Shown here: positions 27,870 to 36,517 of the stretch, piece by piece
How positions within the stretch are numbered: position 1 is the stretch's first letter
How the letters are laid out: each line of letters opens with the position of its first letter
Assembly (NCBI GenBank): GCA_016202615.1
Contig: JACQOI010000326.1
Location: 1 to 38,952, forward strand
Length of the DNA stretch: 38,952 nt
Source: Betaproteobacteria bacterium
GTDB taxonomy: Bacteria; Pseudomonadota; Gammaproteobacteria; Burkholderiales; SG8-41
Direction of reading: 5' to 3'
Notes under the pieces: model-generated
What the model was told of the DNA's origin: nothing
The model's input: the letters and a program-made list of their open reading frames with translations, nothing else
The model's database searches: none
Program-made: the position numbers and the translations under genes

Positions 27870-30800
27870 TCATGCCGAGCTGGATTTGGATTTGGCGCGC
27901 GGCTGGGAGAGCAGCCGTGCCACGGCCGCGGCGTCGACCGGCTTGCTGAAATGGTAGCCCTGCATCTCGTCGCAATCGTGATCGAGCAAAAAGCGATACT
28001 GCTCGTCGGTTTCGACCCCTTCCGCGATCACCTTCAGGCGCAGGCTGTGCGCCATCGCGATCACCGCGCACGTAATCGCGACATCGTCCTTGTCGCGGGG
28101 AATGTCAAGGATGAAGGAACGGTCGATTTTGACGCTGTCGATCGGAAAGCGCTTGAGATAGCCGAGCGATGAGTAACCGGTGCCAAAATCGTCGATTGCC
28201 ACGCTGACGCCTAATTCCTTGAGTTGCCGCAGCACATTGGCGGTGCGATCCGCGTTGTGCATCACCGTGCTTTCGGTGATTTCGAGCTCGAGCAGGCGCG
28301 GATCGAGCCCGCTTTCGCGCAGCACCGACGTGATGCTGGCGGCGAAATCCTCGCGCGCGAACTGGCGCGCCGAGAGGTTCACCGCCACGCTGATGGACGG
28401 AGCGCCTTTTTTGATCCACCCGCGTGCCTCGGTGCACGCAGTGCGCAGCACCCATTCGCCGATCGGCACGATCAGGCCGGTTTCCTCGGCCAGCGCGATG
28501 AACTGTGCGGGTGATACCATGCCGAGATCGGGATGCTGCCAGCGCACCAGCGCCTCGACACCGGTAATACGGCCGCTGCGGATGTCGATCTTCGGCTGGT
28601 AATGCAGCAGAAATTCCTGGCGCTCGACCGCGCGCCGCAGACTGGTTTCCAGCGCGAGCCGCTCGAACGTGTGCTGATTCATCTGCGCCGAGTAGAACTG
28701 GAAGGTGTTCTTGCCCTGTTCCTTGGCGCGATACATCGCGATATCGGCATTCTTGAGCAGCGCCTGCACGTCGTTGCCGTCGTCGGGATAGATACTGATG
28801 CCGATGCTCGCCGTGACGTGAAAATCCTGGCCCGACAACAGGAACTGCTGCGCCACGGTTTCCAGTATCTTCTGCGCCACACCGGCGACCTGCTGCGGAT
28901 CGCCGACTTCCTCGACCAGCACCACGAACTCGTCGCCGCCCTGGCGGCCGATGGTGTCGCCCTCGCGCAGGCAGTCGCGCAGCCGCAGCGCGAGTTCCTT
29001 GAGCAACAGGTCGCCCGCATCGTGGCCGAGCGTGTCGTTGATCACCTTGAAACGGTCGAGGTCGACGAACAGCACCGCCGCCGTCTTGTCGTAGCGATGC
29101 GCCTGCGCCAACGCCTGCGTCAGCCGTGCGTTGAACATCACGCGATTGGGCAGGCCGGTCAGCGGGTCGTGGTTGGCGAAAAAAGTCAGATGCGATTCCG
29201 CCTCCTTGCGCGCGATGAACTGGCCGATCTGGCTGCCCATGGTGTGTACGATCTGCATCAGGTCGGCATCGGGCTGCCGCACGCCGCGCCCGAAGAATTC
29301 CACCACGCCGTAGAACCGGCCGCCGATCAGGATCGGAAATCCGAACGCCGAGCGCAAACCGGCCTTGAGCGCATGCGCGCCGCGCCGCAGCGTTTTCTCC
29401 GCGGCAACGTCCGACATCCACACGGGCATGTTGATTGCCCACACCTTGCGCAACAGCCCTCCTCCTCCTCCTTCCGGCGCCTGGGTGCGCGCGCGGCTGT
29501 ATGCCGTGAACTGCTCGATCTCCGGATCCTGCACGCACCAGGTCTCGGCGCAACGCATCAGCTTCGCTTCGCCATCGAGCTCCCAGCGCGCGCCGTAGAC
29601 CCAGCCGTAGGCCCCGCCGATGATTCGCAGCACCTCCGGCAGCGCCTCGCCCACCGTGCGCGATTCGGCGAGCACGCGCGTGATCGCGTGTTCCGCCTGC
29701 AGCCGGCGCTCGATGCGCTTGCGCTCGCTCATGTCGCGGTAGGTCGCGCCGACGCCGACGATCTCGCCGCCGCCATCCCTGATCGGGAAGGCGGTGATCC
29801 AGACGTCGATCAGTCGCCCGTCCTTGGACCTGCGCACCGCCTCGTAATGACGCGGGGTGTCGGCTTGCCGGGCCTTCGCGTGGTTGATCTCAGCCAGCGA
29901 CTCTTCGCCGGGCGGGTAGATCAGCGCCGCTGCCCGCTGTCCGATGCTCTCGCGCGCGCTGTAGCCGAACATCCGCTCCGCCGCGGGGTTCCAGGTGACG
30001 ATACGGTTGTCCATGTCGGCGCTCACAATCGCATCATCGGTGCACTCGACGATTGCGGCGAGTTTCGCGTGCACCGCCGCGGCCCTTGCGCGCTCGATGA
30101 GCCGCGCCAGCGTGCCGGAAACGCTGTCGGCCGCCGCGATCAGGGCGGCATCCTCGGGCCGCGGCTCGTCCGCGAAAAACTCCAGGAAGGCAACGACCTC
30201 GTCGCGCACGATCACCGGAAGCGCGAATCCCGCTTTGATGCCTTGCGCGGCCGCGACCGACATGCCGCCGAATCCCGTAACGCGCGACAAGTCTTCGATC
30301 CACACCGGCTTCTTGTCTCGCAGCACCACGCTGATGAACTCGCCGGAATGGTCGAAGTAGTCGATGCCCTGCGAGGCGCGGACAAACTCCTGGAAGCGGC
30401 CGAGGTCTCGCGCGTGCCAAACGGAACGCTCGGGAATGCGCCCGGCCTTGCCCGGCGCATAGATGCCCAGCCGCCCCAGCGCCCAGCCCCCATGCTCGCA
30501 GATGCGCTCGAGGCAGGTGCGCATGGCAGCCTCCGGCGATGCCGCATCGTTCGCCGCGCGCGCCAGGGATTCGAGCAGGCGCGCGAGCGCGGTCTTGCGC
30601 TCCAGCTCGCGTTCGGCTTTCTTGCGCTCGGTGATGTCGGAAACCATCATCACCATGCCGTTGGGCGTGCCGTCGGCGTCACGCAGCGGCGCGGCCGAAA
30701 GGCTGACCGAAATCAGGTTGCCGTCCTTGCGCTGTCGCACCGCCTCGACATCGGCGAACTGCTCGCCGCGCAGAACCATCCGGCGGTAGCGCGCCCCTTC

Positions 30801-31712
30801 CTCCTGCTTGTCGGCGGGAACAGTCGGCACGAGTTGCCCGACCACTTGCTGCTCGCTCCAGCCGAAGATGCGCTCGGCGGCGCGATTCCAGCGTTTGACG
30901 ATGCCGTGCTCGTTCTGCACGATGATCGCGAGCGGCGATGCCTCGATCAGCGCCTCGAGCCGCGCCGTCGACTGCCGCAGCGCTTCCTCTATTTTTTTCT
31001 GCCGCTCGAGTTGCTCCGTCAGTTGGCGATTGGCGTCAACCGCCTGGCGGTTCGCCTCCGCCAGGCGCGCGACCAGCTCGCTGTTCTCGAAGCGCATGCG
31101 CAGCGAGGAAACGTGCGTTTCGTGCATGATCGGAAAAATGCCGAGCATCACCGCCGCAAACACCAGCAGCAGCACGCCCATCAACACATGAAGGTGGCCG
31201 CCCTGGATGAATACCGCGACCGTCAGCGGCAGCAGCGCCGGCAGCATGAAAGCGAGGAACGCGGGCTTCACCGGCGTCAGCACCACCAGCGCGCTCGCGA
31301 CCATGCCGCCGACCAGAAACACGATCAGGAACTGGTACAGGATCTCGCCCGGCGGAAACAGCACCGAGCCGAGCAGCCCCCACATGCACCCCATCGCGGC
31401 AGCGCCGGTGATAAAGCGGTTGGCCCAGAGTTGCGCCATCTGCGGCTGCGGTTCGCGCGCAGAGTACGCTTTATAGAGCGAGAAGCGCGCGGTAATGATC
31501 GCCGTCACCAGCACCAGCCAGACACCGAGCAACAACCGAGGCGCGACGTTCCACAGCGCAAACATCACGATCAGTGCATTGATCAGCGTGCCGGCGTAGC
31601 CCGGCCGTGACAGGCGATAGAGCAGGCGCACCTGGTCGGCATAAATCGCCGCCTCGCCGTGGTCCGGCCCTGAGCTTACCGACGTGCCGGCAGTATTTGA
31701 GATCTGAGCCAT
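27870..31712 (-). CDS. Membrane PAS/GAF-GGDEF-EAL protein (1280 aa)
   Basis: N-term TM segments, several PAS/GAF regions, 'RQGGDEFVVLVEEV', 'EALVRWQHPDLGMVSPAQFI', 'IDDFGTGYSSLGYLKRFPIDSVKIDRSFI'. Confidence 0.95.
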   Translation of the reverse strand: MAQISNTAGTSVSSGPDHGEAAIYADQVRLLYRLSRPGYAGTLINALIVMFALWNVAPRLLLGVWLVLVTAIITARFSLYKAYSAREPQPQMAQLWANRFITGAAAMGCMWGLLGSVLFPPGEILYQFLIVFLVGGMVASALVVLTPVKPAFLAFMLPALLPLTVAVFIQGGHLHVLMGVLLLVFAAVMLGIFPIMHETHVSSLRMRFENSELVARLAEANRQAVDANRQLTEQLERQKKIEEALRQSTARLEALIEASPLAIIVQNEHGIVKRWNRAAERIFGWSEQQVVGQLVPTVPADKQEEGARYRRMVLRGEQFADVEAVRQRKDGNLISVSLSAAPLRDADGTPNGMVMMVSDITERKKAERELERKTALARLLESLARAANDAASPEAAMRTCLERICEHGGWALGRLGIYAPGKAGRIPERSVWHARDLGRFQEFVRASQGIDYFDHSGEFISVVLRDKKPVWIEDLSRVTGFGGMSVAAAQGIKAGFALPVIVRDEVVAFLEFFADEPRPEDAALIAAADSVSGTLARLIERARAAAVHAKLAAIVECTDDAIVSADMDNRIVTWNPAAERMFGYSARESIGQRAAALIYPPGEESLAEINHAKARQADTPRHYEAVRRSKDGRLIDVWITAFPIRDGGGEIVGVGATYRDMSERKRIERRLQAEHAITRVLAESRTVGEALPEVLRIIGGAYGWVYGARWELDGEAKLMRCAETWCVQDPEIEQFTAYSRARTQAPEGGGGGLLRKVWAINMPVWMSDVAAEKTLRRGAHALKAGLRSAFGFPILIGGRFYGVVEFFGRGVRQPDADLMQIVHTMGSQIGQFIARKEAESHLTFFANHDPLTGLPNRVMFNARLTQALAQAHRYDKTAAVLFVDLDRFKVINDTLGHDAGDLLLKELALRLRDCLREGDTIGRQGGDEFVVLVEEVGDPQQVAGVAQKILETVAQQFLLSGQDFHVTASIGISIYPDDGNDVQALLKNADIAMYRAKEQGKNTFQFYSAQMNQHTFERLALETSLRRAVERQEFLLHYQPKIDIRSGRITGVEALVRWQHPDLGMVSPAQFIALAEETGLIVPIGEWVLRTACTEARGWIKKGAPSISVAVNLSARQFAREDFAASITSVLRESGLDPRLLELEITESTVMHNADRTANVLRQLKELGVSVAIDDFGTGYSSLGYLKRFPIDSVKIDRSFILDIPRDKDDVAITCAVIAMAHSLRLKVIAEGVETDEQYRFLLDHDCDEMQGYHFSKPVDAAAVARLLSQPRAKSKSSSA

Positions 31713-31793
31713 GCGCGCGGAGCGCCCCGAAAGGTAGCAAGACGTTGCATTGTGACACGAACCGCCCGCCGCCGAGGGATTCGCCTTCGGCTC

Positions 31794-31980
31794 GGTGAAG
31801 GGTGAAGGGTGAGCGGTAAGCGGTAAGCGGTAAGCGGAAAAAGCATACTATGCTTCGCTATTAACCACTCACTGTTCACGGCTCACCGCTCACGGCTCAC
31901 GGCTCACTGGCTTTCTCCAGCACTTCGATCATGCGCGAGAAATCGGAGTTGCCGCCGCCGCTGCCGATGAGCGCATTGAT
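31794..31980. repeat. Left arm of large inverted duplication (heptads + GarR-like gene 3' end)
   Basis: Reverse complement aligns with 33730-33900; includes ggtgaag x2, ggtgagc, ggtaagc x3 units. Confidence 0.9.
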
Positions 31981-32781
31981 CTGCTGCAGCGTCACCGCCG
32001 CGGCCGGCGCGGCCATGCCAAGCTGGTGCGCGAGATCGAGCACGATGTTCAGGTCTTTGTGGTAGAGCCGCGCATCGATGCCGTTCTCGAAATTGCGCTC
32101 GACCATGCGCTTGCCGAACAGCTCGAGCACCCGGCTCGCGGCTATGCCCCCGAGCATCACCTCGCGTACTTTGGCTGGATCGACACCACAGTGCTGCGCC
32201 AGCATCAGTGCTTCGGCCACGCCCTGCAGAGTCACCGTCAGCGCGAGCTGGTTGCACGCTTTCGTCACTTGCCCGGCGCCGTGATCTCCCATATACAAGA
32301 TCGTTTTGCCGAGGCGCTCGAACAATGGCTTCACGCGCTCGAACACCTGCGGCTTGCCGCCGGCCATAATGGCGAGCGTCGCGCCTTGCGCGCCCATCGG
32401 GCCGCCCGACACCGGCGCATCGAGGTGTTCAACACCGCGCGCTTCGAGCTCCTGGGCAATGTTGCGCGTCGTGAGGGGCGAAATGGTCGCCATGTCCACG
32501 ACCACGGTCCCCGCGCGCGCGCCTTCGATAAGCCCGTGCGCACCCAGCGTTATCTGCTCGCTGTCCGCGGAGGCGGTCACGATCGTGAAAACGACGTCGG
32601 CGGCCTGCGCGACTTCGGCGGGATTTGCAACCGCACGCGCGCCGCCCGCGACGAGTGGGGCCGCCGCTCCGGGCCGCCGCGCGTAAACCGCCATCGGATA
32701 ACCGGCTTTGATCAGGTTGAGCGCCATCGGCCGGCCCATCGCGCCGAGCCCGATGAAGCCGAGCCGGGGTTGCGCCGTCAT
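31897..32781 (-). CDS. NAD(P)-dependent oxidoreductase, 3-hydroxyisobutyrate dehydrogenase / tartronate semialdehyde reductase family
   Basis: 'LGFIGLGAMGRPMALNLIKAGYPMAVYARRP', 'DAPVSGGPMGAQGATLAIMAGG', 'KACNQLALTVTLQGVAEALML'. Confidence 0.94.
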   Translation of the reverse strand: MTAQPRLGFIGLGAMGRPMALNLIKAGYPMAVYARRPGAAAPLVAGGARAVANPAEVAQAADVVFTIVTASADSEQITLGAHGLIEGARAGTVVVDMATISPLTTRNIAQELEARGVEHLDAPVSGGPMGAQGATLAIMAGGKPQVFERVKPLFERLGKTILYMGDHGAGQVTKACNQLALTVTLQGVAEALMLAQHCGVDPAKVREVMLGGIAASRVLELFGKRMVERNFENGIDARLYHKDLNIVLDLAHQLGMAAPAAAVTLQQINALIGSGGGNSDFSRMIEVLEKASEP

Positions 32782-33596
32782 AAGCCGCACTCGAACAGCT
32801 TGCGCGCGCGCGGATTCGCCTGCCAGCCATGCTCGATGCGCGTGCGCAACTCGCCGAGCATGTTGAAGCGCGCCGTTTGCGGCATCACCCTGCGCTCGAT
32901 CAACGCGACCCCGGAAATCACGCGCGCGGCCGGATCGACACGATAGACCTTCCAATCGGCAATGGGCATGTCGTTGGCAAACACCGACGTGCGGCTTTGC
33001 TGCTGCCATAAACCGACCAGGCTCATCTCGAGCCGCCGCCCCCTGGCTGCCGGGGTCGTGTAAGCAAACGTAAGATCGAAAGCGATCTTGTCGGGTGCGT
33101 TGCGCGCGACCTTGCCGCGCACCTGCCATGGCGCGAGGAACTCGCTCGAGGAATTGCTGGCCTTGACCTTGATCGGATTGGCATCGTCACTCGCATCGAT
33201 CGCGGCTTCGCCGGTGAGCGCCTGCGGCCCCTGCGGCAGGCCGCGGTCGAGCAGCCGCAGCGCGAGCTGCAGCAGCTGGATCGGGCCGTCGAGCTCGACG
33301 GTCGCCGGGCCTTTGGCCGGCTGCAGATCCTTGAGCAGCAGCGCGCGGTTGTCGCAGATCGCCAGCACCGCGCCGCTGACCGTGGTACCCATGCGCTGCT
33401 CATTCTTGATCACGCGCGTGTCGCCGTTGTTGGCCTGGTCGAACTGCCACGAGCCCGACATTCCCACGCCTGGCTCGGTGATGCCGAGCAACACGTGGCC
33501 GGCGGTGTACCATGCCGCACCCGGACGCGGCGTCTGCGCCAAACCAGCCGCGCTGATGGCGCACACCAGCAAACCCATTATCAGCTTCACCATCAT
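32778..33596 (-). CDS. Hypothetical secreted protein
   Basis: Signal-like MMVKLIMGLLVCAISAAGLAQ; translationally coupled (ATGA) to the downstream dehydrogenase. Confidence 0.75.
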   Translation of the reverse strand: MMVKLIMGLLVCAISAAGLAQTPRPGAAWYTAGHVLLGITEPGVGMSGSWQFDQANNGDTRVIKNEQRMGTTVSGAVLAICDNRALLLKDLQPAKGPATVELDGPIQLLQLALRLLDRGLPQGPQALTGEAAIDASDDANPIKVKASNSSSEFLAPWQVRGKVARNAPDKIAFDLTFAYTTPAARGRRLEMSLVGLWQQQSRTSVFANDMPIADWKVYRVDPAARVISGVALIERRVMPQTARFNMLGELRTRIEHGWQANPRARKLFECGL

Positions 33597-33729
33597 GTTC
33601 TCCGTTGATCAGCGAACCTCAGATGGTAGCGGATCATCATAGCGGCGGCGGCGCCACCCGTCACCAGCGACATGCCATTCATCGGATCGTGCCCGGCGCA
33701 GGCGGTAGATTCAGCCAGAAACAATTGTA

Positions 33730-33900
33730 ATCCACTCTATCGGCAGCAGCAGCGGCACCTCCGATTTCCCGCGCATGATCGAAGTGCTGGAAAAAGGCAG
33801 TGAGCCGTGAGCGGTGAGCCGTGAACAGTGAGTGGTTAATAGCGAAGCATAGTACGCTTTTTCCGCTTACCGCTTACCGCTTACCCGCTCACCATTCACC
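33730..33900. repeat. Right arm of large inverted duplication (GarR-like C-terminal fragment + heptads)
   Basis: Plus strand encodes IGSSSGTSDFPRMIEVLEKGSEP*, followed by the same heptad/terminator block as the left arm. Confidence 0.9.
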
Positions 33901-33955
33901 GCTCACCTCTCACCGTTTACTTACTCCCCCTTGGCGTCCTTCGCGTCCTCTGCGG

Positions 33956-34936
33956 CTACGCTTTTGACTTGGCTTCCGGATTGAGCAGATTCGGCGGCGT
34001 GCCGCCGGTCAGCGCGGCGACCGCGTTCTTCGCCGCTGTCATCGCCATCGCGCGGCGCGTCGCCTCGGTCGAGCTGCCGATGTGCGGCACGAGCACCACG
34101 TTCTTCAACTCGAGGAACCCCGGATTGAATTTCGGCTCATCCTCGAACACGTCGAGCCCGGCGGCGCGAATCGTGCCGTTCTTTAACGCGCGGATCAGCG
34201 CCGCATCGTCGACCACGCCGCCGCGCGTCGAGTTGATGAGAATCGCGCTCGGCTTCATCTTTTTGAGTTCGGCCCCGCCGATCAGATGGTGCGTCTGCGG
34301 CGCATACGGCACCTGCAACACCACGAAATCGGCCTGCGCGAGCAGCTCGTCCTTGCTCACGTATGTTGCCTTCAAGCGCCGCTCGATGTCTGAAGCAAGC
34401 CGCGCGCGGTTGTGATAAATCACGCGCATCTCGAAGCCCAGCGCCCGTTTCGCGATCACCTGGCCGATGCGTCCCATGCCGATGATGCCGAGCGTGGCGT
34501 GGTGCACGTCGACGCCGAGCAGTTGCTTCAAGTGCCAGCCTTGCCACTGCCCCGCGCGTATATAGGCCTCCGCCTCGGTCAGGCGCCGTGCTGTCGCGAG
34601 CATCAGCGTGAACGCCAGGTCCGCCGTGCTGTCGTCGAGTACCCCTGGCGTGTTGGTCGCCATCACGCCGCGCGCGGTGCAGGCGGCGAGATCGATGTTG
34701 TTGTAGCCGACCGCGATATTGGAGGCGACTTTGAGCTGCGGGCAGTCGTGCAACAGGTTTTCATCAATGCGGTCGGTCAAACTGCACACCACGCCCTGCT
34801 TGTCGGCCAGCCGTTGCGCCAGCTGCCCGGGGCTCAACGGAATGTCCCTTTGGTTGGACTCGACCTCGCAGGCGCGTGCGAGAAACTCCAGCGTTTCGTC
34901 AAACACCTCCCTCGTCACCAGCACTTTCGGCTTCAT
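33956..34936 (-). CDS. D-2-hydroxyacid dehydrogenase (glyoxylate/hydroxypyruvate reductase type)
   Basis: 'LKVASNIAVGYNNIDLAACTARGVMATNTPGVLDDSTADLAFTLML', 'LGIIGMGRIGQVIAKRA', 'LINSTRGGVVDDAAL'. Confidence 0.94.
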   Translation of the reverse strand: MKPKVLVTREVFDETLEFLARACEVESNQRDIPLSPGQLAQRLADKQGVVCSLTDRIDENLLHDCPQLKVASNIAVGYNNIDLAACTARGVMATNTPGVLDDSTADLAFTLMLATARRLTEAEAYIRAGQWQGWHLKQLLGVDVHHATLGIIGMGRIGQVIAKRALGFEMRVIYHNRARLASDIERRLKATYVSKDELLAQADFVVLQVPYAPQTHHLIGGAELKKMKPSAILINSTRGGVVDDAALIRALKNGTIRAAGLDVFEDEPKFNPGFLELKNVVLVPHIGSSTEATRRAMAMTAAKNAVAALTGGTPPNLLNPEAKSKA

Positions 34937-36261
34937 GCTTTCCTCGCTTCGGACCAGATGTTGCGGCCGTGCGTTTCGCGCACAAAAAACGCGCTGACCA
35001 GGCCGGCCACCGCAAATGCCAGCAACACGGCAAGCGCCAGCTGGTAATCCTGCGGCGCGTACAGCCGCACGCCTTCGCGCAGCTCGCCGCGCCAGCCGCG
35101 GTCGAGTATCCATCCTACCAGCGGCTGCTGGATCCCGACACCGACGAACTGGCCGGCGTTAACGAGGCTCGTTGCCATGCCCGACAGCGCCGGGGGGCTC
35201 ACCTCCTTGGCGCACGACCACGACAGGGTGAATCCGGTAGCGCTCGCTCCCAGCGCGGCAAACAGGGCGTAACTCGCGCCGAGCGGCAGCGCAACGCCGA
35301 TCGCGAGCGGCGCCCAGCACACGACATGGATGGCGAGACTGCCGATCAGCACCGGACGCCGCCGCCCGCTGCGGTCCGACAGATACCCCAGCACGAACGA
35401 AGCCAGGGCAAAGCCCAACAACGTGACGCTGGTATGGTTGGCGGCCGTGCCGCGCGACATGCCGTGCACCTGCGTCAGGTACGGCACCGCCCACAGCCCG
35501 ACGAACGTGACGTAACTGCTGGCCACCCCGAACATCATCCAGAAGCCCGGCCAGATGGCGCGGTTGCGCACCACCTGCAGCAACCCGTCGTACCAGTGTC
35601 CGGTGTGATCCGCATGCGCCTCGAGGCCATCGAGCTCACGCAACGACGGCAGGCCGGCGGCACGCGGACTGTCGCGCATCCACAGCCAGGTCGCGACCGC
35701 GAGCAGCAGCGAAAATACGCCCACGGCGGTAAATACGTTGCGCCACGACGTGACGATCACGACGTACGCGAGCGGCGCGGCGGACAGCACCGCCCCGAGG
35801 TTCCCGATCAGGACGCCGACGCCGGTCGCGGTCGCAAATTGCCGGTCGTAGAACCATGCCGCGTTGACCTTGAGCATCGCGATGAACATCACCGACACGC
35901 CCAGCCCCGCCAGCGTGCGGCCCGCCATGGCGGCAGGCAGCGTCTGTGCCATTCCAAACACGAGCGAGCCGATCCCCGCCACCAAGGCGCCGAGCGCGAC
36001 AATCCGGCGCGGGCCGAGCGTATCGACCAGCACCCCGGTCGGCAACTGCATCACCGCGTAAACGTAAAAATAGGTTGCAGCCAGTGTACCGAGCGCGGCG
36101 CCGCTGATTTGAAACGCCTGCTGCAATTCACCCGCGATCGCCGCCGGCGCCACGCGGTGGAAAAACGACAGCACGAACCCCAGCGCCACGAGCGTGAACG
36201 CCGTCCAGCGGTAGCGCCGCAGCGCGTTCCGCACCGAAGTTTCGTCGGTCGAATGCATCAT
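34933..36261 (-). CDS. MFS transporter
   Basis: 'RRYRWTAFTLVALGFVLSFFHRVAPAAIAGELQQAFQISGAALGTLAATYFYVYAVMQLPTGVLVDTLGPRR', multiple TM segments. Confidence 0.93.
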   Translation of the reverse strand: MMHSTDETSVRNALRRYRWTAFTLVALGFVLSFFHRVAPAAIAGELQQAFQISGAALGTLAATYFYVYAVMQLPTGVLVDTLGPRRIVALGALVAGIGSLVFGMAQTLPAAMAGRTLAGLGVSVMFIAMLKVNAAWFYDRQFATATGVGVLIGNLGAVLSAAPLAYVVIVTSWRNVFTAVGVFSLLLAVATWLWMRDSPRAAGLPSLRELDGLEAHADHTGHWYDGLLQVVRNRAIWPGFWMMFGVASSYVTFVGLWAVPYLTQVHGMSRGTAANHTSVTLLGFALASFVLGYLSDRSGRRRPVLIGSLAIHVVCWAPLAIGVALPLGASYALFAALGASATGFTLSWSCAKEVSPPALSGMATSLVNAGQFVGVGIQQPLVGWILDRGWRGELREGVRLYAPQDYQLALAVLLAFAVAGLVSAFFVRETHGRNIWSEARKA

Positions 36262-36317
36262 GCCGGCGAAGACCGCATTCAGCGTCACGTGCGGCGGCGC
36301 GATGCAAACCGCGGTCG

Positions 36318-36485
36318 CTATTCGTCCTTTTCTTGGAATGTTTCCCAGAGATCCCAACCCATCATCGCCAGGCCCGCCACTATCACGACGCCGAGCGCGA
36401 TGTCCTTCATCTTCAACACGTACGGTAAGAGGAAAACGAGCAGGAGAACCACCGCCACTATTCCTGCGAAAACCTTGAAAGCCAT
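36318..36485 (-). CDS. Small membrane protein, 55 aa (below ORF track cutoff)
   Basis: AGGAGG RBS just upstream of ATG 36485; MAFKVFAGIVAVVLLLVFLLPYVLKMKDIALGVVIVAGLAMMGWDLWETFQEKDE*; two TM helices. Confidence 0.8.
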   Translation of the reverse strand: MAFKVFAGIVAVVLLLVFLLPYVLKMKDIALGVVIVAGLAMMGWDLWETFQEKDE

Positions 36486-36517
36486 GAAGCCTCCTTGAAC
36501 TCCGTGCGAAGCGCGGC

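Noticed and set aside
28533-31610. 1025-aa plus-strand ORF
   Set aside because: Antisense to the clear GGDEF-EAL gene; low-complexity composition typical of GC-rich antisense frames and no family motifs.
33601-33729. Possible short minus-strand ORF MNGMSLVTGGAAAAMMIRYHLRFADQRRT upstream of the secreted protein
   Set aside because: Too short and no recognisable family; may be leader DNA.
34876-36498. 540-aa plus-strand ORF
   Set aside because: Antisense to the MFS gene, R/H/Q-rich spurious frame.
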